Of a DNA stretch of 64,000 bases, positions 35,366 through 46,089 are shown one piece after another. The notes under the pieces are model-generated. The model saw only the letters and a list, made by a program, of their open reading frames with translations, searched no databases and had not been told where the DNA came from. How positions within the stretch are numbered: the stretch's first letter is position 1; each line of letters starts with the position of its first letter. Both the position numbers and the translations under genes were made by a program. Source of the stretch: Imbricaverruca yamaguchii (taxonomy: Eukaryota > Arthropoda > Thecostraca > Neoverrucidae); the NCBI GenBank assembly GCA_034440575.1, contig JAOTOL010001466.1, forward strand, positions 459,001 to 523,000. Direction: 5' to 3'.

Positions 35366-35371
35366 TTTATT
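35366..35371 (-). promoter_or_regulatory. Candidate DEAF1 polyadenylation signal
   Basis: TTTATT on the plus strand (AATAAA on the minus strand) lies about 0.9 kb beyond the DEAF1 stop, just past the 56-bp array, so the array would be in the 3' UTR if this site is used. Confidence 0.3.
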
Positions 35372-35477
35372 TCCTGCACAACTTATGTGTGCGATGAAAC
35401 ATAATTCGATGTGAGAAAGATGAATATGTACACAGTAAGCCGTGATGCGTTGACACCACAACGCTCCGAACCGACAA

Positions 35478-36320
35478 AGCGGCCGGCCGGGATGACCCCG
35501 GATGACGTCACTGCGTCTGTGAGACGGTGACGATGCGGCCGGCCGGGGTGACCCCGGATGACGTCACTGCGTCTGTGAGACGGTGATGAGGCGGCCGGCC
35601 GGGATGACCCCGGATGACGTCACTGCGTCTGTGAGACGGTGATGAGGCGGCCGGCCGGGGTGACCCCGGATGACGTCACTGCGTCTGTGAGACGGTGACG
35701 AGGCGGCCGGCCGGGATGACCCCGGATGACGTCACTGCGTCTGTGAGACGGTGATGAGGCGGCCGGCCGGGGTGACCCCGGATGACGTCACTGCGTCTGT
35801 GAGACGGTGATGAGGCGGCCGGCCGGGGTGACCCCGGATGACGTCACTGCGTCTGTGAGACGGTGATGACGCGGCCGGCCGGGATGACCCCGGATGACGT
35901 CACTGCGTCTGTGAGACGGTGACGAGGCGGCCGGCCGGGGTGACCCCGGATGACGTCACTGCGTCTGTGAGACGGTGACGAGGCGGTCGGCCGGGATGAC
36001 CGCGGATGACGTCACTGCGTCTGTGAGACGGTGACGAGGCGGCCGGCCGGGATGACCCCGGATGACGTCACTGCGTCTGTGAGACGGTGACGAGGCGGCC
36101 GGCCGGGATGACCCCGGATGACGTCACTGCGTCTGTGAGACGGTGACGAGGCGGCCGGCCGGGATGACCCCGGATGACGTCACTGCGTCTGTGAGACGGT
36201 GACGATGCGGCCGGCCGGGATGACCCCGGATGACGTCACTGCGTCTGTGAGACGGTGACGAGGCGGCCGGCCGGAGGTGACCCCGGATGACGTCACTGCG
36301 TCTGTGAGACGGTGATGAGG
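35478..36320. repeat. 56-bp minisatellite made from the DEAF1 coding end and stop
   Basis: About fifteen units, 56 bases apart (for example GCGGCCGGCC at 35535 and 35591). On the minus strand each unit holds CTCATCACCGTCTCACAGAC + GCAGTGA, the last codons and stop of DEAF1, followed by CGTCATCCGGGGTCA. Every unit therefore repeats the stop codon and also the palindrome TGACGTCA, a consensus cAMP-response-element core. Confidence 0.96.
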
Positions 36321-36487
36321 CGGTCGGAGCCGTCGGCCAGGACGAACATGACGCTGGCGGCCGGCGCGTCGTGGCCGCAGGCGGCGCGGTGGCTCGGCCA
36401 GTCCTTGGCGCAGCAGAAGCGCGTGCAGTAGGTGGTGCGGCGGCACAGCGCGCACTCCAGCAGCGGAGCCCGGTCGCAGTTGGCGCA
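36293..36487 (-). CDS. DEAF1: DEAF1 last exon: MYND zinc finger and C-terminus
   Basis: Sixty-four codons plus TGA (36293-36295). The acceptor is CTGTTGCAG. The exon reads CANCDRAPLLECALCRRTTY, CTRFCCAKDWPSHRAACG, then SVMFVLADGSDRLITVSQTQ. The spaced Cys/His pattern (CxxC, CxxC, YC..FC, H...C) is a complete MYND finger, a protein-protein binding module. KDW..H and the closing S-V-M...V-T-V resemble DEAF1 more than other MYND proteins. The stop region is the seed of the adjacent 56-bp array. Confidence 0.92.
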   Translation of the reverse strand, partial: CANCDRAPLLECALCRRTTYCTRFCCAKDWPSHRAACGHDAPAASVMFVLADGSDRLITVSQTQ

Positions 36488-39400
36488 CTGCAACAGGTCA
36501 GAGCCGGAGGACTGTCACCGGCAGACAGTCTGAACTGGTGGCACCCACATCACCCCAGACAATTCTGATTACGCCTTTAACCATGAGGGAATGAAGGAAG
36601 CTAACTTGAAACTGTGTGATGACGCTCTGTGTCACGACAAGTAAAACATGAGAACTTTTCACTGCGCCTTCTCCGTTCCACACCGAGCGCCCGGCGTGTC
36701 CCGCGGCTGCTTCCAATGTACACGATGGCGTTGTCGCTACACACACAGACATGTGCCGTGACGTCAGGTCTACGGCCGTGTGCGCCACGCCACATTTCCT
36801 TAATCTGCTTGGGCGCCTTCGGCTGTCTGTCCGCTCCAGCCGCCCGGTTCTCTCGAAGAGTTCGAGCTGCTCGGATGCTCTTTCGAGAGAACGTAGCTAG
36901 AGCCAAAGATTGGAGACAAAGCCAGTGACGCCTGTTCCTGAGTTCTACAGTAGGACATCCACCATGGTATGTACGATGCGACTTTCCAATGGCCGATACT
37001 GCGATATAAGCTCTCTCCTTGCACAATTCTTCAGACGATTTGGATATCTACCGCTGTAACACAACATCCAAATATAATATCCACAGCGAACGAATTTTTA
37101 AAAGGTGAACATCTTTGCACTGTGCTGAGCGCATCTTGGGAACACATTGTCACGAACCCTCAGATCAGCATGATTAATCCTAAACGTGAACAGGGCATAG
37201 TTCCACCAAAAAATGCACGCAACCTCCTACACGGAACATATTGTCATGGCTCCACATATTCACATTTGGGGACATCATTTGCATGCGTTCTATTTTGGTG
37301 TAAAATATTGGAATAAACATTTAATTCGCAACAATGGAAAGTAAGAACATTTTGCTGGATAATGTTGCAGCAAAGAACAAGTGGACTCGCAGCTAACGAT
37401 TCGAAGACCGGAAAGGCTTCGTTCCCCTTTCCTTGCCTTCAAACCATGTTTCACAACAGTGACAAATCAATGTTTATTTTTCGCGAGGTACTTCAATGTG
37501 ACCGTCATACCCAGGACCTATCCAGGCGCCGTGGAACGATTCGCAGGGAGGTGGGGGCGAGGCGTTGTACTGCCGTGTACTAGATAATGCGCTTGTGACT
37601 TTTGACCAGTATAAACGTTTATGCAAATAGGAATTGTGACATCTGGAAACACGATATGATGTCCAATGTGCGTAGACCATTATATTATCTGGAAACAGGG
37701 CAGCACTCATGGCGCATCGGATTCCTCGTGTGACGTGCGAATAAGCATCCCGTGGCGTCCAGTCGCCTGGCATTCGAAAAGGCGCCCTGTTTATCACTAA
37801 GGTGCAGCTCCTAAGATGGGGGCTGTCCTCTTCGCCCATTGGCTACGTTCTAGCGGTATGACGACGGTCGTAGCTCACCTCCTCCCTCTGCAGCCGCCGG
37901 TGGACTCGCGGCGAGACGGGGGGGGGGGGGACGACTGAGGGGCGCCGCGCGTCACCGCCAGATATTGGGACGGAGTTGTATCATAACGGAGATCGGCACA
38001 GGCCGACGCGGGCAGGACCGCATCGAGCGTCGGCTGCCGCGACGGCACGTGCGTGGCCGGCTAATGCGGCCTCGGCGTGAGACGAAATCCATACCCAGTC
38101 AGCGAACACTGCACAGCACGCAGCGCGCTATTCGTGATGATAATTACTGGGGTGTTAGTGTGCTGGGGTGAGGGCTCGCCCGACCGAAGCCTACTCAACG
38201 GATGCCGTTGCTTATACCTGGATACCCTTACAAAATATCTCAATTTGTCATTGAGTAAGTCCTCGGCCAGAAACCGAACCCTCGCTTATGACCTTCGGTG
38301 AGTCGTAACAAGATGAAGTTTTTTTATTCGCGAAAACAAGGTGACACATAGTGATTGACCACCTCTCATTGGCCCAATTCCTTCCGTGGACCTGCTTAGG
38401 CTCCCTCTTACCTTCCATCAAACCTTTGACGGTGTGTTCGCCCCCATCGAAAAATGTCGTTGGAGGGGGGTCTTAAACTTCCGCCGTCACCGATAGCCCC
38501 GCCCGTAATGACATATTTTTAATTTTGATGTGATACTCTATAGGTAAGCCGCCAATACTTTTTTTCGGGATACTTATGTTAGCATTGTTCATACCATCAA
38601 AACTTCACCAAATGTCTTCCCTATTGTTCGGGTGGGAATGGATGTGCACACTGGTGTGGGAATGGAGGATGTGGGACAGCCCCAACATTAAGGGCATTGG
38701 ACGAGGGCCGTCACCTTCAACCTGCCGACCGCCTGTTCACGAACGAATACCGGCTATCACGCATATATTTGCGCAAGCCGAAGTTACTAAGGCCTATATG
38801 TGTACCTTGCCCCTCTTAGCCCCTCCAACCTGACAAAAATGATTCCACGGCTATGGAAACGCATACAAAAATCGACTTCAACTAGTGCTGCATTCTCATC
38901 TTTCGCTGCATTCATACACCTGACACACGACTCAAACGACATTAATCACCTATAAATGAACACATGCCTGAGCAATGAACAGTCCTTTTCATTCCAGCTC
39001 GACTGCTGGCCCGGCCAGACTACCTTTGACGCACTGCTACCCGAGCCCGGCAACTTCACCACACGGCTGCCGGAGCTACAACATTCGAACACCCGCCGTT
39101 GAGAGTTGCCGGCCGACTCACCTGTCTCGCGCTGTTGGCTGGTGCCACGGAGCACGGCTCAGGGGGTGTACTCGTCTCCTCGTCGCCGCAGTGCACACTC
39201 TCGCTGCAACAACGTCCAGTGTCAGCACGCTAGGCGGTGTTGCAGATGGGCGCCCACCAACAGCAACCCCTGATTGAAGTGGCGGTCAGCGATTGGATCG
39301 GATTCGTGGTCGATCAGCCCTGAGAACATTGAGCATAAACTGGGTTTTCCAACGCTTTTGTGAATGCAACACCAGCGAAAAACGCAAAGTTCCGTCCCTG

Positions 39401-39837
39401 GTCATGCTGTGCAGTAACTGAAATTGCCCCTGGTCATGAACTTGACATGCAATAGCCACGCTTCCTACCATGCGCATATGCGTGATCCTGTACCACGAAA
39501 GCACAGGCCGATTATAGTGTCCAGATAACTGCCACACTCATCATTTAGAGTACTTATATCAATTTCTCCACTGAACTTGACACATTGGAAATGTTCACTG
39601 GTTTTCACATCCATTTGTGTGATTTTTAGGAAGGCAAGTAGCATGCTCAGAGAAAGCCGGCACAGATGCATTCCGCGGCAACACCTCACACAACGCAGCC
39701 TCGACTCACCCGGCGGTGGAGGCAGAGGCTTTCTCGCGACACGCACGAATCACTTGCTTCATGGTGAGTGCTTGTCGCAACAGCGAACAGGACATCTGAA
39801 ACAGGGCAACATTTGAAGGAGCGTCCAGTATACATCG

Positions 39838-40370
39838 ATCGTCTGGTTGGAGACACTCGCCCATCTCTCATCGATCGTCTGGCTGGAGACACTCGCCCAT
39901 CTCTCATCGATCGTCTGGTTGGAGACACTCGCCCATCTCTCATCGATCGTCTGGTTGGAGACACTCGCCCATCTCTCATCGATCGTCTGGTTGGAGACAC
40001 TCGCCCATCTCTCATCGATCGTCTGGTTGGAGACACTCGACCATCTCTCATCGATCGTCTGGTTGGAGACACTCGCCCATCTCTCATCGATCGTCTGGTT
40101 GGAGACACTCGCCCATCTCTCATCGATCGTCTGGTTGGAGACACTCGACCATCTCTCATCGATCGTCTGGTTGGAGACACTCGCCCATCTCTCATCGATC
40201 GTCTGGTTGGAGACACTCGACCATCTCTCATCGATCGTCTGGTTGGAGACACTCGCCCGTCTCTCATCGATCGTCTGGTTGGAGACACTCGACCATCTCT
40301 CATCGATCGTCTGGTTGGAGACACTCGACCATCTCTCATCGATTGTTTGGCTGGAGACACTCGACGAGAT
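39838..40370. repeat. 36-bp minisatellite
   Basis: About fifteen units of CATCGATCGTCTGGTTGGAG + ACACTCGCCCATCTCT. The unit length is divisible by three, so both strands are open throughout and produce repeat pseudo-proteins (for example SNQTIDERWASV). Variants are C/A in CTCGCCC/CTCGACC and T/C in GGTTG/GGCTG. I do not regard it as coding. Confidence 0.95.
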
Positions 40371-40406
40371 AGAGCAGCATCTGTTAGGTTGGTAATTTGG
40401 GCTTAG

Positions 40407-40439
40407 GGGCGCTTCGACTGCTTCGGTCATACAGCGCCC
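40407..40439 (+). repeat. Dispersed hairpin element, copy 2
   Basis: Closed by GGGCGC and GCGCCC with an inner GAC...GTC pairing, ATACA before the right stem, and TTAG-type sequence before the left stem. Confidence 0.65.
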
Positions 40440-40444
40440 ATAGC

Positions 40445-41620
40445 AGCATCTGTTATGAACATATTAAGTGCCTTCCCGAAAATTGCATCAAGGAGTATGG
40501 AAACGAGTGAACATTTCCACATTGCCAAGCTAGGTGCAGAAATTGCTGTGTGATGTACCCTAAATAATGAATATGACAGCGACCTGTCATTAAAGGAGAA
40601 ATATTTGAACGTTTTGAAGGGAAGTCAGAGATATGGCAGCGACCTGGACGCAACAATCGGTTCGTGCTTTTGGAATATAGGATCATAATCCAAGGTGCCG
40701 TGGGCAGCTGAATGAAGCGATTCGATGGCCTCCTACTAACAGAAGTTATGCACACAATTTAATGCATTGCTCGAAGAGTTAACATCTTTCAAGATCCGTT
40801 GCTGTTGCTGCTTAGGCTTTAAACACTCTTCGACCATTGACTCGCGACCACGTAGCGCCTATTTCAGACTCGGAAAATGAACCAGAAAGGCATCATCCTT
40901 CTGGTACAACACATTTTACCATAACCATATGGATGCTCGACGTTATAATCCCACCAATTAGTATATGGTATATGCTCCAACTGGCTGGCTGACCTCAAAT
41001 CTTCCAAGACTTGTTTTTACTCGAATGGCCACATGATCTGACATAACCTTGTCTTTTAAATTGCAACGCAACGTTAGCATTGGCGTAGCGCGGTGGTTTT
41101 GCAACACACATGCAGGGAATTCTTCTGGTCTGTTGGATATTGTTTGCTATTTATATGAATCGACATTCAATTTTGATGCAGCCTGGCATCGATACTTCCA
41201 TGAGTGAAGGAATCAAATTCGAATACTCATACTTGTACGTAGCACGACTAAATATTGCTCACATTTCTGGTCACTAGGTACACCTGTGCAAGACATTGCA
41301 TGAACTTGTTCTGCCTGTACGGACTGCCTCCATCAAATCTGATACTTCAGGTCGGAATTAGTGTATATTCGGTACTATGGTGTGTGCGTGATGTTGGTAT
41401 GTCTCCTATTGCTTCTTATTCTCTAATTGCTCATTTCACTAATATGAATATCAGCAAGAGCTAAAACCACGTCATGTATGCACTCGTAAGTCAGCAGGCA
41501 AGACGTCACCGACACTCAGACCAAGTAGGGAACTAGAAAACCGGACACGCCTGGGACATCATTTTCAGCATGGCAAGCCCACATAATCTTGAAGTGAAAC
41601 TATTCACCGGAACACCCGAA
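40445..41620. other. DEAF1 intron, nothing recognised
   Basis: AT-rich sequence without arrays or recognisable coding signal. Confidence 0.45.
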
Positions 41621-41623
41621 GAA

Positions 41624-41787
41624 CGGGGACGAGCAGTCTTCGGGCATGTTGACCGTCTCACAATCGGAGGGTTGTGGGTTCGAGTCTCACCTGTCGCTAC
41701 TCTTTGCCCGCGACCAATCGGCGTGAGAGATTGGTGACTCTCCATGACTCAACGGTCGACGTGTCGCAAAACCAATTACCAACCAAC
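41624..41787 (+). mobile_element. tRNA-derived SINE, copy 1
   Basis: This diverged copy of the SINE family at 42816 and 47597 has a B-box GGTTCGAGTCTCACC, then CGCGACCAATCGGCGTGAGA, TGACTCAACGGTCGACGTGT and the terminal ACCAATTACCAACCAAC. Confidence 0.88.
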
Positions 41788-41853
41788 GCCCAAAGAGCGC
41801 GGTTTAGTCTGGCAGCTGGCCAGGCCGGTGAACCAGTGTCGTGTGGCGCCTAC

Positions 41854-41960
41854 CTCCTCCAGCCGACTCCACATGATGTCGCTGGGCAGAGCGCTGATAT
41901 CCTCCGCCGAGTCGACCTCGTGCGACGCGGGCGGCGAGGCGTCCACCTCCTCACCGCCAT
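41854..41960 (-). CDS. DEAF1: DEAF1 exon 6 (linker and WSRLEE helix)
   Basis: A 107-base exon encoding GGEEVDASPPASHEVDSAED and then ISALPSDIMWSRLEE. The acceptor is CTCGGCAG and the donor GAG|GTAGGC. It takes two bases to complete the Asp codon split with exon 5 and ends in phase 0. The acidic linker followed by W..LEE corresponds to the DEAF1 segment before the coiled region and MYND finger. Confidence 0.8.
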
Positions 41961-41989
41961 CTGCCGAGGTGCAATCAATGGTCAGCTCC

Positions 41990-42260
41990 GGACACAGCAG
42001 CATAGAGGCAGCACGCGACACAGCAGCATAGAGGCAGCACGCGACACAGCAGCATAGAGGGCAGCACGCGACACAGCAGCGTAGAGGGCGAGCCGTGACA
42101 CCACGATATGGAGGGCAACACGAGACACTGCAATGTGGAGGGCAGCCTCGACACAGCAATACAGAGGGCAGCACGGGTCACGGCAGGACAGAGGGCAGGC
42201 TGAGGCACAACACAATAGAGAAAAGCCTGGTACGTAGCGGTACAGAGGGCGGCTCGGGAC
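41990..42260. repeat. Degenerate repeat by the DEAF1 exon 6 acceptor
   Basis: Units of about 25-27 bases around GCAGCACGCGACACAGCAGC + ATAGAGG start about 30 bases from the exon 6 acceptor. The first four are near identical and the later ones strongly diverged. Confidence 0.85.
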
Positions 42261-42315
42261 AGCAACTGGTGGACTGGTACGTAGCAGCAGAGAGGACAGT
42301 CCAGTATATATAAAT

Positions 42316-42480
42316 ACAGGCGCGCACCCAGGATTTTTCCATGGGGGGGGGGACAGAAAAGGGCACATGGCCGGCTCAAAAGGGCACTTTGCGGCCCGGG
42401 GCACACTGTAAGGTTTGCTGACCGGGGGGGGGGCGTGAAACAATCCACAATTTCCCAGAAGGGTCCATCAGCAGCACCAA
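42316..42480. mobile_element. Dispersed repeat with poly-G and AAAAGGGCAC motifs
   Basis: Starts CAGGCGCGCACCCAGGATTT, followed by two 10-base G runs and AAAAGGGCACTTT. The same vocabulary (AAAAGGGCACTTT, long G run, GTGCACCTATG) recurs at 43550-43870, which suggests a repeat family. Confidence 0.5.
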
Positions 42481-42815
42481 AAACTGACTTAAGACATCTT
42501 TAAAATGGCACCAAAAATATGTTCAGTTGCATACTGCCTTCAATGGCCCCTGCACATATGATCTGCAAGTATAACATGTCTCGTCATGCCTGCAGGGGGC
42601 CCATTTCTGGGCTCATTTGCACATTTTTGCTCCAGAGTAGGGCCTTTGAAGTCTGCATCATGGAACCTCAAAAGGGCCCACAGAGGCTTCACTTAAGGGA
42701 CAGTTGCCCCGATTGCCCCTCGCCAGCACCAAGTCCTTGATATCAGTGCACCTAGGTAGGTACCTCCTTATTTATTGTAGCCTGCAGTTAATCTGTTCTT
42801 CTACTGAAAGGTAAC

Positions 42816-42978
42816 GGGGACGAGTAGCCTAGGGGTAGGTTGCCTGTCTCACAATCGAAAGGTTGTGAGTTCGAGTCTCACCTGTCGCCACTCTTCGCCC
42901 ACGACCAATCGACGTGAGAGATTGGCGACAGTACATGACTCAACGGTCGATGTGTCGTAAAACCAATAACCAACCAAC
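42816..42978 (+). mobile_element. tRNA-derived SINE, copy 2, with target-site duplication
   Basis: An A-box-like TAGCCTAGGGGTAGG and B-box GAGTTCGAGTCTCACC are followed by a conserved body and a CCAATAACCAACCAAC tail. It is flanked by a 15-base direct repeat, CTACTGAAAGGTAAC, at 42801-42815 and 42978-42992, the footprint of retroposition. Confidence 0.93.
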
Positions 42979-43544
42979 TACTGAAAGGTAACCAGAATAG
43001 AGGTAGGTGGGAAACTCGCCTCTGGAGCATTCACAGCCTTTAAAAGTGCTATCTCGAACCAAAGCTGTTTCATAATAGGTTCAGATAGATAGCTACAGGT
43101 ACGCAGGCAGGTACTTTTTTCTAAGGGCCTGAGCTACTGCTATCCAGACACCTGAGGAGGGTTGTGCATGCGCAGACTGAAGAAGGTACATGAGCTCGAG
43201 ACATAACAGCCCAGTGATTTATAGTTTCAGGGTGGTGTAGGCACCTATAAACATAAAGTGCAAATTTATGCCATCGTGCTTAACATCGTGCTTGTGCCCG
43301 CCTCAGCCTTGAATGGAGCTTCAGGCCGCTACAATTTTGGCGCGTAAATTGACTAAATACATTTTTAATAAGAAACCCATGTTCGGCCAGATGTACCCAG
43401 GGCAAACGCGCAAGAAAATCCAGCTGTTCACTGATGGAACACTGAAAAGTGAGATTTAAGCAAGGATTTTTTTTTTGGAGGCTGATACATTTTTTTAACG
43501 CCGAACCTAGGGGTAGGCGGAGTAGGTATGTATCATTCGATCGC

Positions 43545-43870
43545 TTAGGCCAAGGCCGGTGGGCACTTTTGCGCCCAAACCCAAAAGGGCACTTTCTGCC
43601 GAGGGACACTTCTTGATCTCGACCTAGGGAGAGGAAGCCGGGCCCCCTGGGCACCACACACCGGTGCGCCTATAGGCACAGGCCACAGGACAGGGCACAG
43701 GGCAGGGTACATGGCACTTTTAGAGCAAAAGGGCACCTAATTGGGACAGGCATAGGACAGGAAAGGGCACAGGGGAATGTCATTTTTAGGCCAAAAGGGC
43801 AGTTTTGGGCCCAAAAGGGCACTTTGGTCACATGGGGGGGGGGGGGGCGGGCCCCTCCGGTGCACCTATG
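43545..43870. mobile_element. Dispersed repeat, AAAAGGGCAC family
   Basis: Repeated AAAAGGGCAC / GGGCACAGGG motifs end in a 14-base G run and CGGGCCCCTCCGGTGCACCT. It is related to 42316-42480. Confidence 0.5.
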
Positions 43871-44159
43871 TATAAATACATGACGCAGACCAGCGGAGAG
43901 CAGTGCAGATCAGCCTGACAGCAGTGCAGACCAGTACGGCATCCGATGGTAGAGATCGAAGGTCGAATGACGCTGCCGAAACGCTACACCACTATCTCCA
44001 CAAACCAGAGGTGGTCGCACCAGCTACGGCACGGCGCCAGCAAACACGCCACATGCGAACATCGGGCACCAGCTACCCACACAAACTAAAGCTTGGCAGC
44101 TTTCGCCCAGACCAGCGGAATCACAGCCGCGTAGCACGTCACACCAACGCAGCAGCCGT

Positions 44160-44625
44160 GCAACATGTCACACCAACACCGCAGTCCTACAACACGTCAC
44201 ACCAACGCCGCATCTGTACAACACGTCACACAAACACCACAGACGTACAACACGTACACGCACGCGCGTAACGTCACACCAACACCGCAGTCGTACAACA
44301 CGTCATCTGTGCAACACGTCACACAACACCGCAGTCGTACAACACGTCACACCAACACCGCAGTCGTACAACACGTCACACCAACGCCGCAGTCGTACAA
44401 CACGTCACTACCAACACCGCATCTGTGCAACACGTCACACCAACACCGCAGTCGTACAACACGTCACACCAACACCACATCTGTGCAACACGTCACACCA
44501 ACACCGCAGACGTACAACACGTCACACCAACACCGCAGTCGTACAACACGTCACACCAACACCGCATCTGTGCAACACGTCACACCAACACCGCAGTCGT
44601 ACAACACGTCACACCGCCGCGGCCG
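44160..44625. repeat. 29-bp minisatellite downstream of DEAF1 exon 5
   Basis: About sixteen units of CACACCAACACCGCAGTCGT + ACAACACGT end about 50 bases from the exon 5 donor. Several units are truncated. Confidence 0.93.
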
Positions 44626-44674
44626 GGTTCAGTCGCGGCGCGCGCTGAGCGGCTCCGTCCAGCGCGCCACGCAC

Positions 44675-44771
44675 CTGCGTCGCGAGCCGAGAGCACCACC
44701 AGCGGGGTCGTGTCCGACGCGTGCCGGAACCGCCGCTTCCGGTACGGCGTGAACGGCTTGACGGGCGCCGT
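44675..44771 (-). CDS. DEAF1: DEAF1 exon 5 (basic stretch after SAND)
   Basis: A 97-base exon encoding TAPVKPFTPYRKRRFRHASD and then TTPLVVLSARDA. It continues the SAND domain end and supplies the basic P-Y-(K/R)-(K/R)-R-(K/R) motif, which in DEAF1 follows the CCDD zinc-binding edge and acts in nuclear targeting and DNA binding. The acceptor is CTCCACAG and the donor GCAG|GTGCGT. Confidence 0.88.
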
Positions 44772-44775
44772 CTGT

Positions 44776-44886
44776 GGAGCACGCCCGCCGAGGTCAGACG
44801 GTGCGGTGAGCTGACCCGGCCGAGGTCAGACGGTGCGGTGAGCTGACCCGGCCGAGGTCAGACGGTGCGGTGAGCTGACCCGGCCG
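44776..44886. repeat. 32-bp tandem repeat at the DEAF1 exon 5 acceptor
   Basis: Units of GAGGTCAGACGGTGCGGTGA + GCTGACCCGGCC: about three and a half copies begin about 20 bases from the acceptor. Confidence 0.9.
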
Positions 44887-45329
44887 ATGTGTGGCTGCCG
44901 ACAACGCCGCTGGCGTCCGACCGACAGCACACGCCGTCCGGCTGCCAGCCGGTGAGGCCGTCCGTCAACACAGCCAGCTTCTGTTCCACCGACCGCTCCA
45001 ACACAACTTACTCCGACCGCGTGGACCGTGCGACCACGCCGGCTCGTTGACATATTTCCATTTTTCTTCACTACCCTAGATGATTCACATGAATGTTCAT
45101 ACAGACTACTTAATACAAAATGTAATTTGTTGGTCCATTACGACTCCAGCACTCGTGAAGGCACCCCAGTTCAATGCAACAACACAAAGCTTAGCATATA
45201 TTCAACCCACGCACGTCTCAGTTAAACCTATCTATGTAATGTTGTCAGCTGTCATTACAACGAGCATAACAACGAGCGATACCGCAGAAATCCCAATGCA
45301 TGTGCGACTCCCATCGAAGTCCAGACACG

Positions 45330-45780
45330 AACCAAAAACATCCCACGAGATACCCAGACAGGGGCCAAATACGGCCCATGGGATACCAGACACGGGTCTT
45401 TGCCCGTGTCTGGTACAGCCCACGATATACTCCGCCACGGGATAAAGACGGCCATGGGATACCCAGACACGGGATAAAGACGGCCATGGGATACCCAGAC
45501 ACGGGATAAAGACGGCCATGGGATACCCAGACACGGGAAAAGACGGCCATGGGATACCCAGACACGGATAAAGACGGCCATGGAACCCCGGGTTAAGACG
45601 GCCGGATACCCGGGTTTAAGACGGCCATGGGATACCCAGACACGGGTGACGGCCTGTGATACCCGACACGGGTTAAGACGGCCTGCGATACCCGACACGG
45701 ATCGACGGCCCATGGGATACCCGGACACGGGCCGGGTATGCGGCCCCTGGGATCCCCAGACACCTGTATGCGGCCTATCG
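45330..45780. repeat. 31-32-bp repeat at the DEAF1 exon 4 donor
   Basis: Units of GGGATACCCAGACACGGGAT + AAAGACGGCCAT decay toward the exon and stop about 10-20 bases from the exon 4 donor at 45789. Confidence 0.92.
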
Positions 45781-45789
45781 TCCACCCAC

Positions 45790-45889
45790 CACGGCCGGGT
45801 CGTCGCAGCAGATGGCGCACATGCAGTTGGCCGCGTGCGGGTGCAGCAGACCGACGTCAATCACCGACTGCAACGTTTTCCCACCGAGC
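45790..45889 (-). CDS. DEAF1: DEAF1 exon 4 (end of SAND domain)
   Basis: A 100-base exon encoding LGGKTLQSVIDVGLLHPHAA and then NCMCAICCDDPAV. The acceptor is TTGACAG and the donor GTG|GTGGGT. The first base completes the Arg of KDWKRSIR from exon 3. G-x-x-L-Q-x-(L/V)-I-x-x-G-(I/L)-L-x-P-H-A-A-x-C-x-C-x-x-C-C-D-D is diagnostic of the C-terminal SAND segment of DEAF1. Confidence 0.93.
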
Positions 45890-46053
45890 CTGTCAACACG
45901 GCCACATGGCATGGCTTGGCTTAGTTAGTTCGCTCACATGTCGTCGACTGGTAAGCTAACCCAATGGCAGATGTCTCACAAAGCTACGGGAGCGATAATC
46001 CAGGCCTGATTTTTTGGGTTTTGGCAGGGAGTTAGTTAGCTATTAGGGTTTTA

Positions 46054-46086
46054 GGGCGCATCAACTGCATTGGTTATACAGCGCCC
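46054..46086 (+). repeat. Dispersed hairpin element, copy 3
   Basis: GGGCGC/GCGCCC closing stem with an inner AAC...GTT pairing. Preceded by GGTTTTA, as in the other copies. Confidence 0.65.
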
Positions 46087-46089
46087 AGA

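Larger units (their letters stand above)
36490..41853. other. DEAF1 intron, with one tandem array
   Basis: I searched the minus strand for the expected coiled-coil exon without success. At 36850-36895 there is a hairpin (CTCTCGAAGAG...CTCTTTCGAGAG). A 13-base G run is at 37918-37930. A GC-rich patch at 38980-39210 has splice-like signals but no frame that fits DEAF1. Confidence 0.5.

Noticed and set aside
39122..39203. Possible minus-strand exon with good acceptor (TTGTTGCAG) and donor (CAG|GTGAGT), considered as the missing DEAF1 exon
   Set aside because: Its 82-base length breaks the DEAF1 frame and no frame resembles the expected coiled segment.
39686..40430. Long frames on both strands (SNQTIDERWASV or DRLVGDTRPSLI repeats)
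   Set aside because: The 36-bp tandem array is open in many frames by length alone. A repetitive structural protein is possible, but nothing else supports it.
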